Of a stretch of 64,000 bases of DNA, positions 23,464 to 36,500 are shown in pieces. The stretch lies in NCBI RefSeq assembly GCF_964204645.1, contig NC_134029.1:21222450-21286449 (forward strand), read 5' to 3'. Below the pieces are notes generated by a model, which was not told where the DNA came from, searched no databases, and saw only the letters and a list, made by a program, of their open reading frames with translations. The stretch comes from Tubulanus polymorphus. Lineage: Eukaryota; Nemertea; Palaeonemertea; Tubulaniformes; Tubulanidae. The translations under genes and the position numbers were made by a program. Positions within the stretch are counted from its first letter, which is position 1. Each line of letters opens with the position of its first letter.

Positions 23464-26400
23464 AGCGGTCGAGCTCCTCTTTCTCCATCTGCGCATACAG
23501 GGCGTAAATTCGCATATGAATAGTAATATGGCCAGAACGACACCACCAAGCAGGACGAAAAATACACCGGCAACATTCACTAATTTCAGTTCAGTAGTTT
23601 CGTCATCAGATGAAGAATCTTTGCTACATTTTGATGATCTCCACCATCTATAATAAAAAGACAACAAGAAAATAGATTATGAATCAGTGGAGAGCCTGAG
23701 GCGATGACAATGCCAACGCACACAACGCTCGGAAAGAGGAGACAGAAACTGTTTCCGAGCGTTTCGTGTGTCGTGTGCGTTGGGCTTAACTATCTGCCTT
23801 TATACTAGAGCATGACCAGTACTAACTTGTGTTCTAGTTCACCAAGTCTTCCAGAATCACTAAGGTTCAAGATAGCCATTGTAAGTTGCTCGCGGTATGG
23901 AGCTCCGACAGGTAAAGCGATACCAAATCCTTTAGTATTGTCGAATTCCGGACCGATCGCCATCAGTTTACAGTTCTGCGAAACTTCGTAATCGATTACA
24001 GTACTGTCCCAGAGAAAAGCGTAATTCCCCTCGAGGACCCGAGCTAAACCTGCCGATGAATTCAACACCATATCTTCTTTAATCGTATTCATGTGAACGT
24101 ACATTTTATTAAACTGTTCTATAGACGTATATTTGAGGAAGTTGAGGACGCCACTGTTCTCTACGGAGCCGTATCTGACAGTCGTCTGATAAGCGAGATC
24201 TGTAACAGACGATATGGGCGCTTGAATCTGACGGATGGTAAGAAATGCGGCCAAATTGGCCGTATACGACGACACGAGGATCAGCGCGAAAAACCACCAC
24301 GCGCTTGTTAAAATTCGTCCCGGTATCGTCATCGGAGTCGATTCGGTGCTGCCCCCTACAATCGCGCCAAATACGAACCAGAAACTCTCGTACCAATCGA
24401 AAAATACAGCCCCTTCATCGCGAACTGTGCGACATTTATTTTCAAAAATGTATTCGAGTACGGCGACTAGTACCACAGACAACATCACACAGAACCACAC
24501 CAACCCATGGAACGGTTTCAGAAACTGTAGATACGACATTTCCGGTGGGATTTTCTTCATGATGACCGATATTCCTCGAGTTTTGAACGGTTTAGTGAAA
24601 TCTATCGCTTGTTCGCGTTCAGCGTTGATACTAAGCGGAGCGACAGACATGGTAGCATTCTGAAATGATAAATGATTAAATACATGCTAAAAATCAAATG
24701 AAATAATTCCAAATTCGGTTCTCATACCCCGCTTAGTAGTTGTCTGACGATTCCGTTCCATTCGCCAAATTTGTTTTTCGCCCCATACTGGCCGTCCGGT
24801 ACTTCATATAACTCATAACTGAAACCCATATTGCGACTGATTTCTTCAATTAGATCAATGCAGTATCCTTTCCAGCGGCTGTTACCTTTCAATTCATTAA
24901 ACCGATGTCTTCTCATTACGAAGGGCGGTTCCTGAACAAAAGAAAAACCCACAAAAAAAGATGTAGTTTTTATTGTGTGTATGACCGAATTGATTCCAAT
25001 TTTCAAAATCATTATAAAGGCATTTGATCGAACCAATGGAAGATCATAGATCACTTTAATTTTAGAAATGCATTTCTCAGGACGACCAATTACACCGTCT
25101 TTGTCGTTGGACAATCTCATCAACCAGCTACTTCATGTCCTCGCCCCAATCTTGGCACTGGTATCTTGATACTTATCTTTATTTTCTTGATACTAATACT
25201 TATTTCACGGGTGTACTTATGAGGGATTTTATTCACGAGTGTTCAGGTCGCCCAAACCTTATCTTTCTTTAGTTCTCATCACGTTAATCCATTTACACGG
25301 ACTTCGGTGCGATTGCCTGCGAGATCACCGATTTACACACAACATCAACCCCTTCATGAATAAAACATGTTACCTGTATAATGACGACCTTGGCAACGCT
25401 TTTTCCTAATGTGGCTTCCGTCAGATCTGGGACTATATGCGTGAATTGAAGACGCTTCTCGAACATAGTGGCATTTGAGCACCAACGAGCACTCTGAAAT
25501 ATTTTTGAAAATATAGATTATACAAACAGCATCTTACTCAGCACACTCAGAATCTTACCTGATTAGAATATGATGCATAGATACGACGCGGCTTGACGTT
25601 TACTCACGTTCAGAATCGTGTCTTACCTGAAATGCTTTGGTTGACTCGAGATTCGTTATACCCAACGTGAAATTCACTCTTCTTCCCTGACTATCAAATT
25701 GAATATTTCCACCTTTGCCTATGTAATGATTCTGTAACGAAATAATGCGCTGAGATTGATAACAATCGTATACGACACGAAGAGTAAATGCAAATGCGAT
25801 AGACTCGCTGAAGCCGTTTTCATTAGGGTCGCTAACATCTTAGATAATAAAGACTATATAAGTGCCGCTACTATCATCCTGACGATCATGAGAAACCTGG
25901 CTAAACTAACCGTGGAAAGTTGATCGTTGACATCATTAGCGACCAGGTCCCCGTTCCAACCTATCATTGCCATACCAATACTAGCCAACATCGTCGATAT
26001 ATCAGAAAATATAACAGCTTTCAGATTGCTCGGGCGTTGGCCAGAAGCGATAGTGTCGAATAGGGTTACTTGAGAAACATTCGGTTTTATATGTTGGAAT
26101 TTGTCGTATCCGATGTTTTCAAATCCCTGGATAGAAATATTTCGTGATTATTCTAATAATTTCAATATCTTCAATCGTGTATTTTTTCATGTCGATGTCA
26201 ATCAATACTTACTGGATTCAACGTTATCCATCGATTATTTCGTCCCAAAATTGATAGATATCTGGCCTGAAAGATGTTAAAACGATTATCAACGTCGGTT
26301 TTATGCTCCACCGGTTGCGTGTGTTTAGATCGCGACCAGTTCCACTGGTAGCCAATCGTGTTAGAACGATATGTGGCGTATGGGCGATAGCCAAAACTCA

Positions 26401-29400
26401 GGGCGGATCCAAGGCGAGGGTGTAGGAAGTGCACATCCCCTAAAATATCTAGTTACCCAATGATTTTAAGGGGGATTGAAAAATATTGATACTAGAATAT
26501 CAACTGGTACTTAGAAATTCATAAGCTTGCTCTCTGTACTTCCAAAATGAAGTAATGTTTCCCGATGATCGGATGCCCTTTTCATCATATGCTCTATTTT
26601 GGGCTCCTCTCTGAATGAGACCCTAGATCCGCCACTGAAATCGAACGTTGAACTCCAAAGAATCAAAAAAAAGATTAAGAGATTGATACCTCTTTTAGAA
26701 TTATCTGTATGAGCGTCGGGTCAACGGCCAACACGTAATGATCGATATCGTGATCTGCTGCTGCGGTACCGAATGTTTGCCGTACAGTCAACACACTGAC
26801 ATTACCTCTTAGGCGCCATACATTCATCGATACCCACGATTTAAGCACAAACTGTTGACTGATTTCCGATCCTGAAAAAATACCAGTCATTCGTTCATTT
26901 CATCTTAAAGCAACCTAAAAGAAATCTGCTTATCAACCGCCCGGACAAAGTTTATATGAACCAGTTTCAGTGACAAGAAAATCTTGGTATTGATGCTTAT
27001 TCTTGGTCCAATTTCATAAACAGCGAAATACATAAATTTCTTCTAGATTTTATGTTTCTTAGCACTACGTTTTCCTGAAAATTCTATCATTTTATGATTA
27101 TGATATGATGGGTATTCTAACTATTAGGCATAGTTATTCAATTTATGGGTCATACGTAGTTGCACCAAGAATGTTCCATGCTGGATTGGTTTCCGGCAGG
27201 CATATCTTCCTTGCATCTTTTGTTGACTCGACTCGCAGTTACACCGGTAACGATGTCATAAAATCTAATAAATGTCTAGTTTTTGGTATGGTATCCATGG
27301 ATACAAATTACATTCAATCAGGCATCACATGTAGGGCATATTCACAGATTCCACAATAGGTAACCAGGGGCGAATTACTGCCCTCTGTCAATCAGTCAAA
27401 TCTACTAAAAAATCTAAGTTGGAACCAAATCATTTCTCACATAAATTTGAATTTACGAAAATTACGATATTCTATTTACGAAACGCTACAGAAATAACTC
27501 TTTTGAAGATATCAAAGATCTAGTGTTAACCATCTTAAGAAAACGGATAGATGTTTATAGCATATTTCAAAGGAGTAGACTTTTTATCATAATATTCAGC
27601 ATAATTTTTCTTGAGTGACCTTCAGGCTGTAGATATCAAACGCACCGATAAATTGGTATAGTCAATGGAACGGAATCTTTATGAGCTCTGGGTACCATAA
27701 ACGGAGAGACGAACTCTCGTAAATCAAGCCGTCTTACCGTCGATAAAGTGCTTAAGCACGCAGAAGGCTTTATTATCGATAGGTTCAGTGGCAAGGCAGG
27801 CAATCTACGAAATAAACTTTAATGTTTGATCAGGAGCAAAAATTCCATCAAAGATTAAGCATTTACAACGATTTTTATGATCTCGAAATGTAACATTATA
27901 ACTATTGAAGTGCTCGAGCTAAGTGAATCATCTAAGACTTTCGTCGAACGTAATAAAAAAGATGAAAGCAGTTTTTGTGTTTTAAAAATTACATACTAAA
28001 ACTAGTTACGTATATACGGTATAAAACATGATCAAAAGCATTGTGTAAACACTCATTTCCTAAATAAATTCACGGTAACTATCTGTAAGCTACAGAACGT
28101 AGAAAATAATGTGTTGCATTTTGCTTTTTATGTATTTGTGATGTAAATTCATAGCGAAATGAAGAATAGTTTTATAGTGAATTCGAAATTCGACGTTTGA
28201 ACAATAAGTTTGTTGAATTCAATTTTTTCCGCGAATATTTCTATAGACAAAGCCCGTTTCTACGTCATTTGGGATTTTGCGGTTGTTGAGTACACGCTGG
28301 GATATTGCTCGATTCAAGTCACTGCAGTGATTTATACAGATATAAACGGTGTAATAAGCCATAAACAAAAGGTCGGTAACCTTCATTAGCAAAATAACGA
28401 TCGTCGGCTACATCAAAATGAATTCCCTTATCTTCAGAAGGCTTATGCTCTATTCAAAAATATGGTTGAATGAAATCATTGCGAAGATTTATTGGTTCAT
28501 CTATCATAGAATGCTCCCCGATGAGGAATGGCTTAATGGAAATTATATCTTATTTAACAAAATTATGGAAATCACGTAGAAATAAATCAGTTCTTTTAAT
28601 CGTGTAAAGCGCAGCATTCTCTTCAATAAACATTTTATGCGTGTATTTTGTATATATTCCTGATTTTTTCATTTTCATTGGTGTTTTTTATGGGGGATTT
28701 TCTCGCAAAGGGATCCTCGTATGCCAGGGTTCGATTGCCTCCCACTTGAGCTCGGGTGGGAGGCAACCGAATCCTGGCTTGGGCCCCATGCTTGGAGTAC
28801 TCCGAGATCCTGGCAAGCGAGGATGGCAAAGGGGGATTAAAGTTGAACCGAATCTAGGTGTTTCTAACCCACTCGATTGAGAAGCGTAACATGAGTTCAC
28901 ACTCACCCAAGGTTTTGTCGTAAACCAACGCAAATCGCTGAATATCGTAAGCTTCGACCAAGTCGATCATAGCCTGGCCAAAATCTTCCGGTTGAGGTAA
29001 AAAACAGAACTGATACGCGCCCAAACATCTGGACAACGATATCGTCATGTACGGTATCTTCAAAGATTCAGTGACGATCAGAATAGTCGCATCTTCCGGT
29101 GCTATCACTAGAGCAACTTTCTGCGACTTCAGGATATTTTGGACTGAAATAGAAAATGTTATTGTAGTTCTGCAAACAAAAAATGTAAGGTTCATTAAAG
29201 CTCCATATTAGCTTAGACCTATAAAGACTATATCAGAGACTGCACAAGTAAGAACTTCGAACCGTTGTGGAATATTAAGGCCATTGAGCCAGTATAAATT
29301 GGTAACAAAGAAGAAAAAGAAATTCATTACTCGAGGTTCAATAAACTTTCGTGTTTGCATATCTTAACATGCGCCGACATTTTCACGACCGATTTTCTAT

Positions 29401-31105
29401 CGGACCGTTTAGATTAAGCCTTTTAATACGTCGTCTAAATTCAAAACAGGCATATCTTGATTTAGTGGTTTGACGAAATAGATGATAAGGGGACATAGAA
29501 ATAATGCGCCTCAATTTAAAACCTATCAAAACACAATGGCTCGAATAACGGAATTTAACGTATCGCTAAACAGAATAACGAATATCTTTTTTGATCAAAT
29601 TGTCCATTCGAATCAACGGACACTGATACGATGACGTCATCACCAGGAATACCCCGAACATGGAGATCAAGTAACTGTCATGATTTTACCGTGAAAGCTA
29701 TGAAATTTATAATCATCATTAAGCAACATTATTGATGAACATGTACACATACCCTCTGTCAGTCTCTGATATTCTTTCGATTTATCAGTAGCTGGATCGG
29801 GTAATTCTATATACGTGATAGTAATGGCACCACTTTCCCGAGTTTCGGTACGTGCCGTCTCCTTATCACTGGCCAATACACCTAGAAAATTAACGTAGAC
29901 GATTTATTTTGGTAATCTTTCATCTTGTTATGTCATTCAATCGTTCTTTCGGGGGTCCGGGTTGAGGATTTTTGATGCGGAAAACCATCGCAGTCGCAAT
30001 CGAATGTGCCGTACTTGGTTGGATTTCGAAAGCGACCTTGTCCTGTTTCACACTGTCACTGTCTGATTGATATTAACTATATCCTTGTTTATGGTCATTT
30101 AGAGACGTTTCACTGGATATGCAATAGGCGGTGGGATTTAATTACTTAGTCAGTGGTGGTTTTTTATGATTATGACCAGACTGTGCTATTATATTGTGCG
30201 TATCAGCATAGCAAAAGCATTGACGCATTGACTGTGGCCGCGATCGAGCTCGTTGATCTTATGATAACCACCACTAGAGCAGCATTATGTCGAAAGAAAC
30301 ATGGCAACTCAAATAGCTTTATTTCTCAAAAAGAGGGTCTTCTTCGTGTCTGACTGAAAAAAATGAATATATAAGACATCGATGCATATGTCTGACAAAA
30401 GGGAGGATACGGATCGGTTAATTGAGACAGAAAATATGGAAGTTCCAGTTTCAATCGCTGAAGCTCTACTACGTGTACAGCCATTTTTTACATTCATTGG
30501 GCTTATACTACTCCTCGGCCTTCAAGGCTGAAATTCTCTTAATTTCCCGGTAGTGCTGATAATTAAACAATGATAGATTACAAAAGGTCGTTGGAGTTCC
30601 AATTTTCGCTTGGTGATGGTATCAAGCATTTTCATCAAGTCATCAAGGTCACTGGTCATATCGCGCACAAATGGTATATTTGTGATGTGATATGAATAAC
30701 AAGTATGGACATTATCTGCCCAGGGGGCGGATTGCCAATAGCATACAATTAATCTACATACATCTTCAACTTCACTAACGATTTGCGCTTTGAATGTCAA
30801 TGCAGCATTTACTGTCCTAGAAATTATCTCCAAAAGATGTACATTCTACGACAGAAAATCGTTCATATTCACCATCGCTGCCGGCTCAGACAAAATGTAA
30901 TTTTTCCCATTTAACAAATTGCTTTCAACTATTTCCAATAATTCATATTTCAATATGGTATGTATCTATTATCATTCATCATCTTCACGACTGAATGGAA
31001 AAAATGTTTCATTTACGTACCAACTTTCACTCCAGGAGCTACAGCCTCTTGCACCAGTACCAGTACCCATAAAAACACCGTCACTACGAGGTGTGCACGC
31101 TTCAT
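23245..31105 (-). CDS. Ionotropic glutamate receptor, glycine-type pocket (GluN1/epsilon-like), in-frame TGA before the tail
   Basis: Eleven exons, minus strand: 31021-31105 (ATG 31105), 29753-29881, 28907-29143, 26690-26871, 26213-26266, 25911-26126, 25627-25731, 25374-25493, 24728-24931, 23827-24659, 23245-23647. All junctions keep phase, giving 783 aa to a TGA at 23463-23461. Signal peptide 1-22; amino-terminal domain to about 360; binding core S1 from EPPFVM (377) with Arg459 in INAERE; M1 about 497-516; pore loop with Gly546-Gly547 at the Q/R site; SYTANLAAFLT 575-585; S2 with Trp661-Asp662 (FLWDS); cysteines 674 and 729 as the usual disulfide; M4 about 745-767. Trp-Asp-Ser and INAER match the glycine-binding GluN1 pocket better than the glutamate pocket of AMPA/kainate subunits. 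After the TGA the same frame stays open for 71 codons and ends ESLV. A plasma-membrane cation channel subunit is inferred. Confidence 0.9.
23711..23787. mobile_element. MITE-like palindromic element, family 1, copy D
   Basis: About 77 bp inside the last intron of the second iGluR gene. Left end TGCCAACGCACACAACGCTC; right end GTCGTGTGCGTTGGGCTTA. Central inverted blocks CTCGGAAA/TTTCCGAG make it nearly a full palindrome. Confidence 0.7.
26872..31020 (-). other. 5' introns of the second iGluR gene
   Basis: Introns 26872-28906, 29144-29752 and 29882-31020. The first contains a small open frame (27105-27359) with no family resemblance. The last contains a 103-codon minus-strand frame (30522-30833) that is not needed by the gene model: exons 31021-31105 and 29753-29881 join directly to give VKVGVLASD, a good first strand of the domain. 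A nested hairpin lies at 28707-28826, just downstream of the exon at 28907-29143 on the minus strand. Confidence 0.6.
28707..28826. repeat. Nested inverted repeat (hairpin) in an iGluR intron
   Basis: The inner arms TTGCCTCCCAC and GTGGGAGGCAA are complementary, and the match extends outward over about 30 bp. An outer pair, ATCCTCGTATGCCAGG and CCTGGCAAGCGAGGAT, encloses it. The block is markedly GC-richer than its surroundings. GGTTCGATTGCC resembles a tRNA B-box, so a SINE-like origin is possible but unproven. Confidence 0.6.
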
Positions 31106-31943
31106 TTTGTCAAAGATCCTATTTCACGTACAAAATCACCACGATCTTTTTTATATCACCAATATCATCATAACAGAATTTTTGCGAGATTTTTACTGGT
31201 ATCTCTATCGTGATAGAGATATCTAAGCCAGTTAGTAATGGGAATGATTTCCAGGATGCAACCACACAGGTAAATGAATGCCTATATCTACGTGAAGAGT
31301 AGATGAAAAGAATTTTCGTCGACAGCTGTTCACGAATAAAACACTTTTGTTTTTGTCTTGTTGTTGTTGATATATATTATCAGTAAACTACAGTGTTCAT
31401 TGTAATTCCGCTCTGTAAGGTTGAGATTTATGTAACGACGTCGATGAAAGTAAATTTGCCGCCTGTAAGAAGTACGAGCCGTACGGCGTACTGACTGATA
31501 GTGAAGCGCCGACTGCTGCTAGGTCGTAACTCGGCCGATGTCGGTAATAAAACTGTCGCTGCGATGAACGCGTTAGATCAGTTCCTCCGCCAGTTGACAG
31601 GACGTCTAATTGGGATTTTCGACCAAATCTTCAATTCCCATCCTTAGGATCCCCAACCTCACCCAACTTCATGGTCCACTTCAGGAACCTAGCTTCCCTA
31701 GCTCCCCCAGCTATTACTCAACTAACCACACGTCCTATGAAGTTGTTCAAGACTTTGTGAAGTATCGTCAATCTGTCAGATTATTATGTCACTTATCTAA
31801 GAAAATATAAAACATTGATTTTATTGATAGGCAAAGAGAACTGTGTCGTTATCAATAGATTGATTTTGCGCTCCAATTTGCAATTCATACACACATACAC
31901 GCGCGAAGATAATCAGTCAGTATACCGACCTTCTAGACCGAAG
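31106..31943. promoter_or_regulatory. Shared upstream region of the second iGluR gene and carbonyl reductase
   Basis: The two genes start in opposite directions 838 bp apart, so both promoters must lie here. No clear TATA box was assigned. A GC-richer block near 31430-31600 is a candidate core promoter. Confidence 0.4.
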
Positions 31944-33475
31944 ATGTCTAAAATTGCCGTGGTAAGTACTAAACGACCAAACGTACCTACTCAGAATTGG
32001 TCATAAACTTTCTAATCAAATTTCATTCAATCTAGTGTGTTTTTATAAATGTAATTTCATTATGAATTTCAGGTAACAGGAGCAAATAAAGGAATAGGAT
32101 TTTGCATAGCTGAACAGCTATGTGAGAAACTAGGCCCAGACTCCATCGTTTATCTCACTGGTAGATTCTAATTTTTCACTAAACTGGAATTATTTCCCAA
32201 CTTGCATCTGTTGAATATGATACATTTCTTAGCTAGGGATGTCGGACGTGGTGAGAAAGCCGTACAGGATCTTGCAGAAAAAGGTTTAAAACCGAAATTC
32301 CACCAGCTCGACATCGCTAGCGTCGACAGCATTAGGACATTTGCGTCCTTTCTGAAAGAAACCCACGGTGGTTTAGACATCTTGGTTAACAATGCGGGAA
32401 TCGCTTTTATGGTACGTAAATATGTCAAGAGAAAAGAAGATCGGGGGAATTTAGACTTGTTAACCAATTTGTCAAAGGGTCTATTCATATATTGTCTTGT
32501 AGAATGATAAGGGTATTCCGTTCTCGGAACAGGCGGAAAAAACTATAGAAGTGAACTATACAGGCTTAGTGAATGTATGTAAAGAGTTATTTCCCCTTCT
32601 CAGACCTCATTCAAGGTCAGTCAGTTTCAGGGAGCATTGTTCATGATTGTAGAAAATTTGAAAACCATTATTTTGGTTTCGATAATCTTATGCTAGACTG
32701 ATTTTTCTGAAATGAGAAACTGATTTAGTTAGCTTCGACGAGTGCTACAACGTTTGCGTCTTTACCACTTGCAGAGTCGTTAACGTATCCAGCATGCTCA
32801 TCCGTATGACGTTGAAAAAGTTCAGTCCTGAAATGCACGAACGGGTAAAATCCGAAATGACTATGGATGAATTGGGTGCCTTCATGCAGGAATTCGTCGA
32901 GTAAATTCTAAAATCTATTGAGCTTAAAGTGTTCGAATTACGTTATTATTTGATATAATCATGTTTCATGCTTCATTCTAGACTTGCAAAAGCGGGAACG
33001 CACCAGGAAAAAGGCTTCTCCAACTCCGCCTATTCCGTTTCGAAGATTGGAGTGACGAAATTGTCTTACATTCAACAGAAACTGTTTGACACCGATGAAC
33101 GCGAGGATATCATCGTAAATGCTGCAAGTATCAACTAACCGAATTTTCATGAATTTCTATTAACCAGTTTTTAAACGCTGACAAATCTCTACGTATTTCT
33201 CTGATCAGTGCTGTCCAGGATTCTGCAAAACAGATCTCAACGGGCATAGAGGAGCGAAGAGCCCTCAGGATGGTCAGTATTTCTATCACGCGAAATAGAT
33301 GATATCTAGTTCCGGGGGGTCTCTTTCGCGTGATTTTTCTCTATACTGATTTGAATTTCTTTTCCTTTTTCCAGGTGCTGATACGCCCGTGTATCTAGCA
33401 TTATTACCACCGGGGACTGTAGAACCGAAGGGTGAACATGTGGAGGATAGAAAGATTATCAAAACACTCGAATAA
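31944..33475 (+). CDS. CBR1: Carbonyl reductase [NADPH] (short-chain dehydrogenase, CBR1-like)
   Basis: Eight exons: 31944-31961, 32073-32160, 32233-32411, 32503-32615, 32775-32900, 32982-33123, 33209-33272, 33375-33475; 276 aa, close to the remembered 277 of human CBR1. Cofactor loop VTGANKGIG (7-15), NNAG (88-91), catalytic Ser139 in VVNVSS and the Tyr192-x-x-x-Lys196 pair in AYSVSK are all present. CCPGFCKTDLNG and GADTPVYLALLPP match the family's C-terminal part. The enzyme reduces carbonyls (quinones, prostaglandins, aldehydes) with NADPH in the cytosol. The intron after 33123 uses a GC donor (GCAAGT); only this gives VNACCPGF. A poly(A) signal AATAAA lies at 33530. The 3' end meets the Misato gene. 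The ATG at 31944 gives the short MSKIAV start typical of the family. Confidence 0.95.
33124..33129 (+). other. GC-AG splice donor (GCAAGT) in carbonyl reductase
   Basis: The exon ends AATGCT and the intron starts GCAAGT; the next exon begins TGCTGTCCAGG. The result, NACCPG, is the conserved family segment. The GT two bases later would shift the frame. Confidence 0.8.
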
Positions 33476-33529
33476 AACCTTCCGAACTTTGATGAAAAAA
33501 ATCTTACAAGAATTCATTTATACACATTG

Positions 33530-33543
33530 AATAAACATTTATT
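33530..33543. terminator. Two-way poly(A) signal, AATAAACATTTATT
   Basis: A 14-bp near-palindrome carries AATAAA on the plus strand (33530-33535), 55 bp after the carbonyl reductase stop, and AATAAA on the minus strand (33543-33538), 55 bp after the Misato stop. Cleavage 10-30 nt past each signal would give transcripts overlapping by a few tens of bases. Confidence 0.7.
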
Positions 33544-33597
33544 AACAGCAAAAGCACCGATAAATAGAATTCTCGAGAATGAATCATCATTCGATTA

Positions 33598-36500
33598 TCA
33601 CATTACTTCTGAGGAACTATAATTCGTAATTAAATTCTCTAATTTCTCGATAACTTCGTTGTATTCGTCTAAATCGATGTGCGTCTCTAGGAAGATGTGC
33701 GCGAATTTATGAATATTGATTCGTTTAACTTCGTCTCTCAGCGATGACAGCATGTCCGCCGTGCTGGAGTTCGACTGAAGACTCGTCAACACGGGAACAG
33801 AATCAACACCTATAATTATAGTAATAATCTAATTCATGAAATTTATTTCAAACAACAGTAACTTGAAATGAAATTCTCGGCATTTAACAATTTCAGACAG
33901 GAATTTAAGCGGAGGACTCTTCTGAAATAAGCGTGTCTTTAATTGCCAGATAACTAGTGTAAACAATTTCAATCAATATTTTCTCTGAAGACTGAAGGTA
34001 TAATGTACGGGTACCTTGATTGATGGGTCTTGGAAAATTGTCGTGAATCAATCCGTCAGTTTTCAGATTAGGGTGGAATATATGCGGATATGGCTTAGAT
34101 GTTTTACACGCTGTATTGTAAGCATTCACCATACTGAAATAGAAAATACATAGGTGTATACCAATATGCTTAATCTTATTCTACCCTCCTATATATGATT
34201 TTATATGATCTCCTGGATATGATTTAATGAAAACGTTTTAAGCTTAAAATGGTTAAGTTGTTGATGGAGCCACCAGCAACAACAATCTATAGTTTTCATG
34301 AAGAGGAGCAAGTGATATGAAATAAACTTGATTCGTTTACCTGTTAGTTGCAGGGTACAAATCCTGTAAATAAATCTGCAAAACTTCATCAGCTGATTTA
34401 CAATTTTTCAATGAAGTCGGCAAATTTTGCGTCATTGAACTGAAAAATGAAGGATTCTAAAGCTTATCATGGATTTTATATACAAATTTGAGCAAACAGG
34501 ATTCGAATTTTGATGAAAATACGTTTTGATGTTGGTGATTCCTCTGAGAACAACTGATTGTGATGCAACGTCGCCGGTGGCGCTGCCCGAGCAAGGTGTC
34601 AACGAATACCACAGAGGATTATCTCCTAGTCTTAAAAGCTTATCGATTAAACCTTCACCCGGTGATAAACTGAATGGAAATGTAGCCTGTAAATTAGCGA
34701 CCTAAAACGAACGAAGCGAGTTTAACGATGAACGATATTATTGAATAATTACCAACAATAATAATTACCAAAAATGTACAATGTATTTCAGTTACCTTTC
34801 GGCCAGAAAATGCAAGTACGTGTGACAGATCATATAAGTCTAGACAGTTAGTGTCACTTCTCAGCGGTAGAGTGGCTGTATCCAAACAAGCGGCTAAAAC
34901 CGCACTTGTGTGATATGATAAATTAGCCTGGAACAAGAATTAGAACAAATGAGCCAAAATCAACGAAATTTGGCACTCAAACTCACTTCAGTGAGGTCAT
35001 TCATTAATAGCTTACATTGTACTGAAGGTTTGGAGATTGTAAGTAGTTTGACGGTTTTCTCCATTGATTCATAGCACATGAAAGTGGTAACATAATTGAG
35101 GATTGTTCGACCATTGAAATATAAGATAGCATAGTGTTGATCATACGACAGTTATCTTGAACTGCCGTCTGAAAGAGACAATTAAACGGAGATACACCTT
35201 ACACATATCTTAGAAATTATGGCTATATTTGAGTTATCTTACAGTATCTCCGTAAACAGTGGGCATGGCGCCGATTGTAAATATTGGTCGTTCGTATTGA
35301 TCACAAATCTCCTCAAGTAAAGATCCAGTTATTCCCCCGAATCCATTGTGTACATCAGACATTATCTGAAAGCCCTAAAAAACCGAGACCAAGAAAAACT
35401 GATGATTACATTCCTCATTTTGTTTCGCAGCATAAATAAAGATCTAGAAGAATCAAGTTGTCAGGAACAAGATTTTGTGAAGAGATTGATTTATTTACCT
35501 GTAGATGATCACATTCTTCAACAAAGACATGAATTCGATCTTCAAGCTGATTATGGAATCCACGATCCTTGTACACACTTAAACCATAGTTATACACATC
35601 AAACGGGCTAAATTCACTATAAGTAATGAGTCAAAATTAAACTTAATTTATCGAATAAAAAATGATGCAAGAAATTCTCGTGGCATACCTTTCATGTGTG
35701 AAGTTCTCGACAATGTTGAGGGTTTTCGGGTGAAGATGTATTTTGAGGAAATCTGACCAGACTTTGATGTCATCATCGAGATTGTACAATGATTTTGGAC
35801 CAAAAACTTGGCTTTTTTCAGCAGGGCCTGTAAAACAAATTTGACGATTCTATTTTAACCGACCCTTGAAGAAAATGTTGCTGCCAAAAATTATCGGAGT
35901 TAGGGGCCCTACATACCTTCTACTTTCATTTCTTTGTCTTCGTCATCCTCATCAATACTCTCTGGTTCATGATAATAAGCCTGCATCATAAAAAGGTGAG
36001 TTAGAATAATCAAATATTCAAAGAATAACTGAACAAGTTTCCTTTGTTTTTCAAATACCTCTTCTTTTTCCAAATCTCGTAGAAATTCATTCTTTACGAA
36101 TTGTTCAGATTTGTGTAGGGTTATATCATTTTGCCTGAAATTAAGATTTCAAAGATTCCTGAATTCCGTGTAAATAAACCATGAAATATCATAATGGAAT
36201 GTTGCAATAATAAGTAAGCTACCAATTAATGTTCTCCTCTTCGCCGGGTAGGGTGTAAAGAACGCCCTCTTTTTTCAGTGTATTCAAACTTCCTACAACC
36301 GAAAACAAATGAATAACTAAATATCTGAATATGATTTTCATTAGTTGAGTCGAGAAGATACACAGATCCGTGTAAGATGAAAAACAAGAGAAATCTCAAT
36401 AGATTCAGCCAAAAATGAATGTTTTGGCTAAATTCTATTAGCCATCATCGGGAGTACACCTGCTGATAGTTTAGCCGTAATGTTGCTTGAAATACATTTC

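Noticed and set aside
23455-23510. A mini-intron removing the TGA in the iGluR tail
   Set aside because: The only candidate (GTATGC...AAAG) would be about 44 bp and joining it creates another stop.
23394-23576. Overlapping minus-strand frame in the last iGluR exon as a frameshifted tail
   Set aside because: The true continuation after M4 is in the original frame beyond the TGA; this frame lacks the M4 sequence.
28707-28826. A tRNA gene
   Set aside because: Only a B-box-like GGTTCGATTGCC is seen; no cloverleaf, A-box or anticodon arm can be formed.
30522-30833. 103-codon minus-strand frame in the first intron of the second iGluR gene
   Set aside because: Joining the signal-peptide exon directly to 29753-29881 gives the right phase and homology; this frame has no matching splice sites that I could accept.
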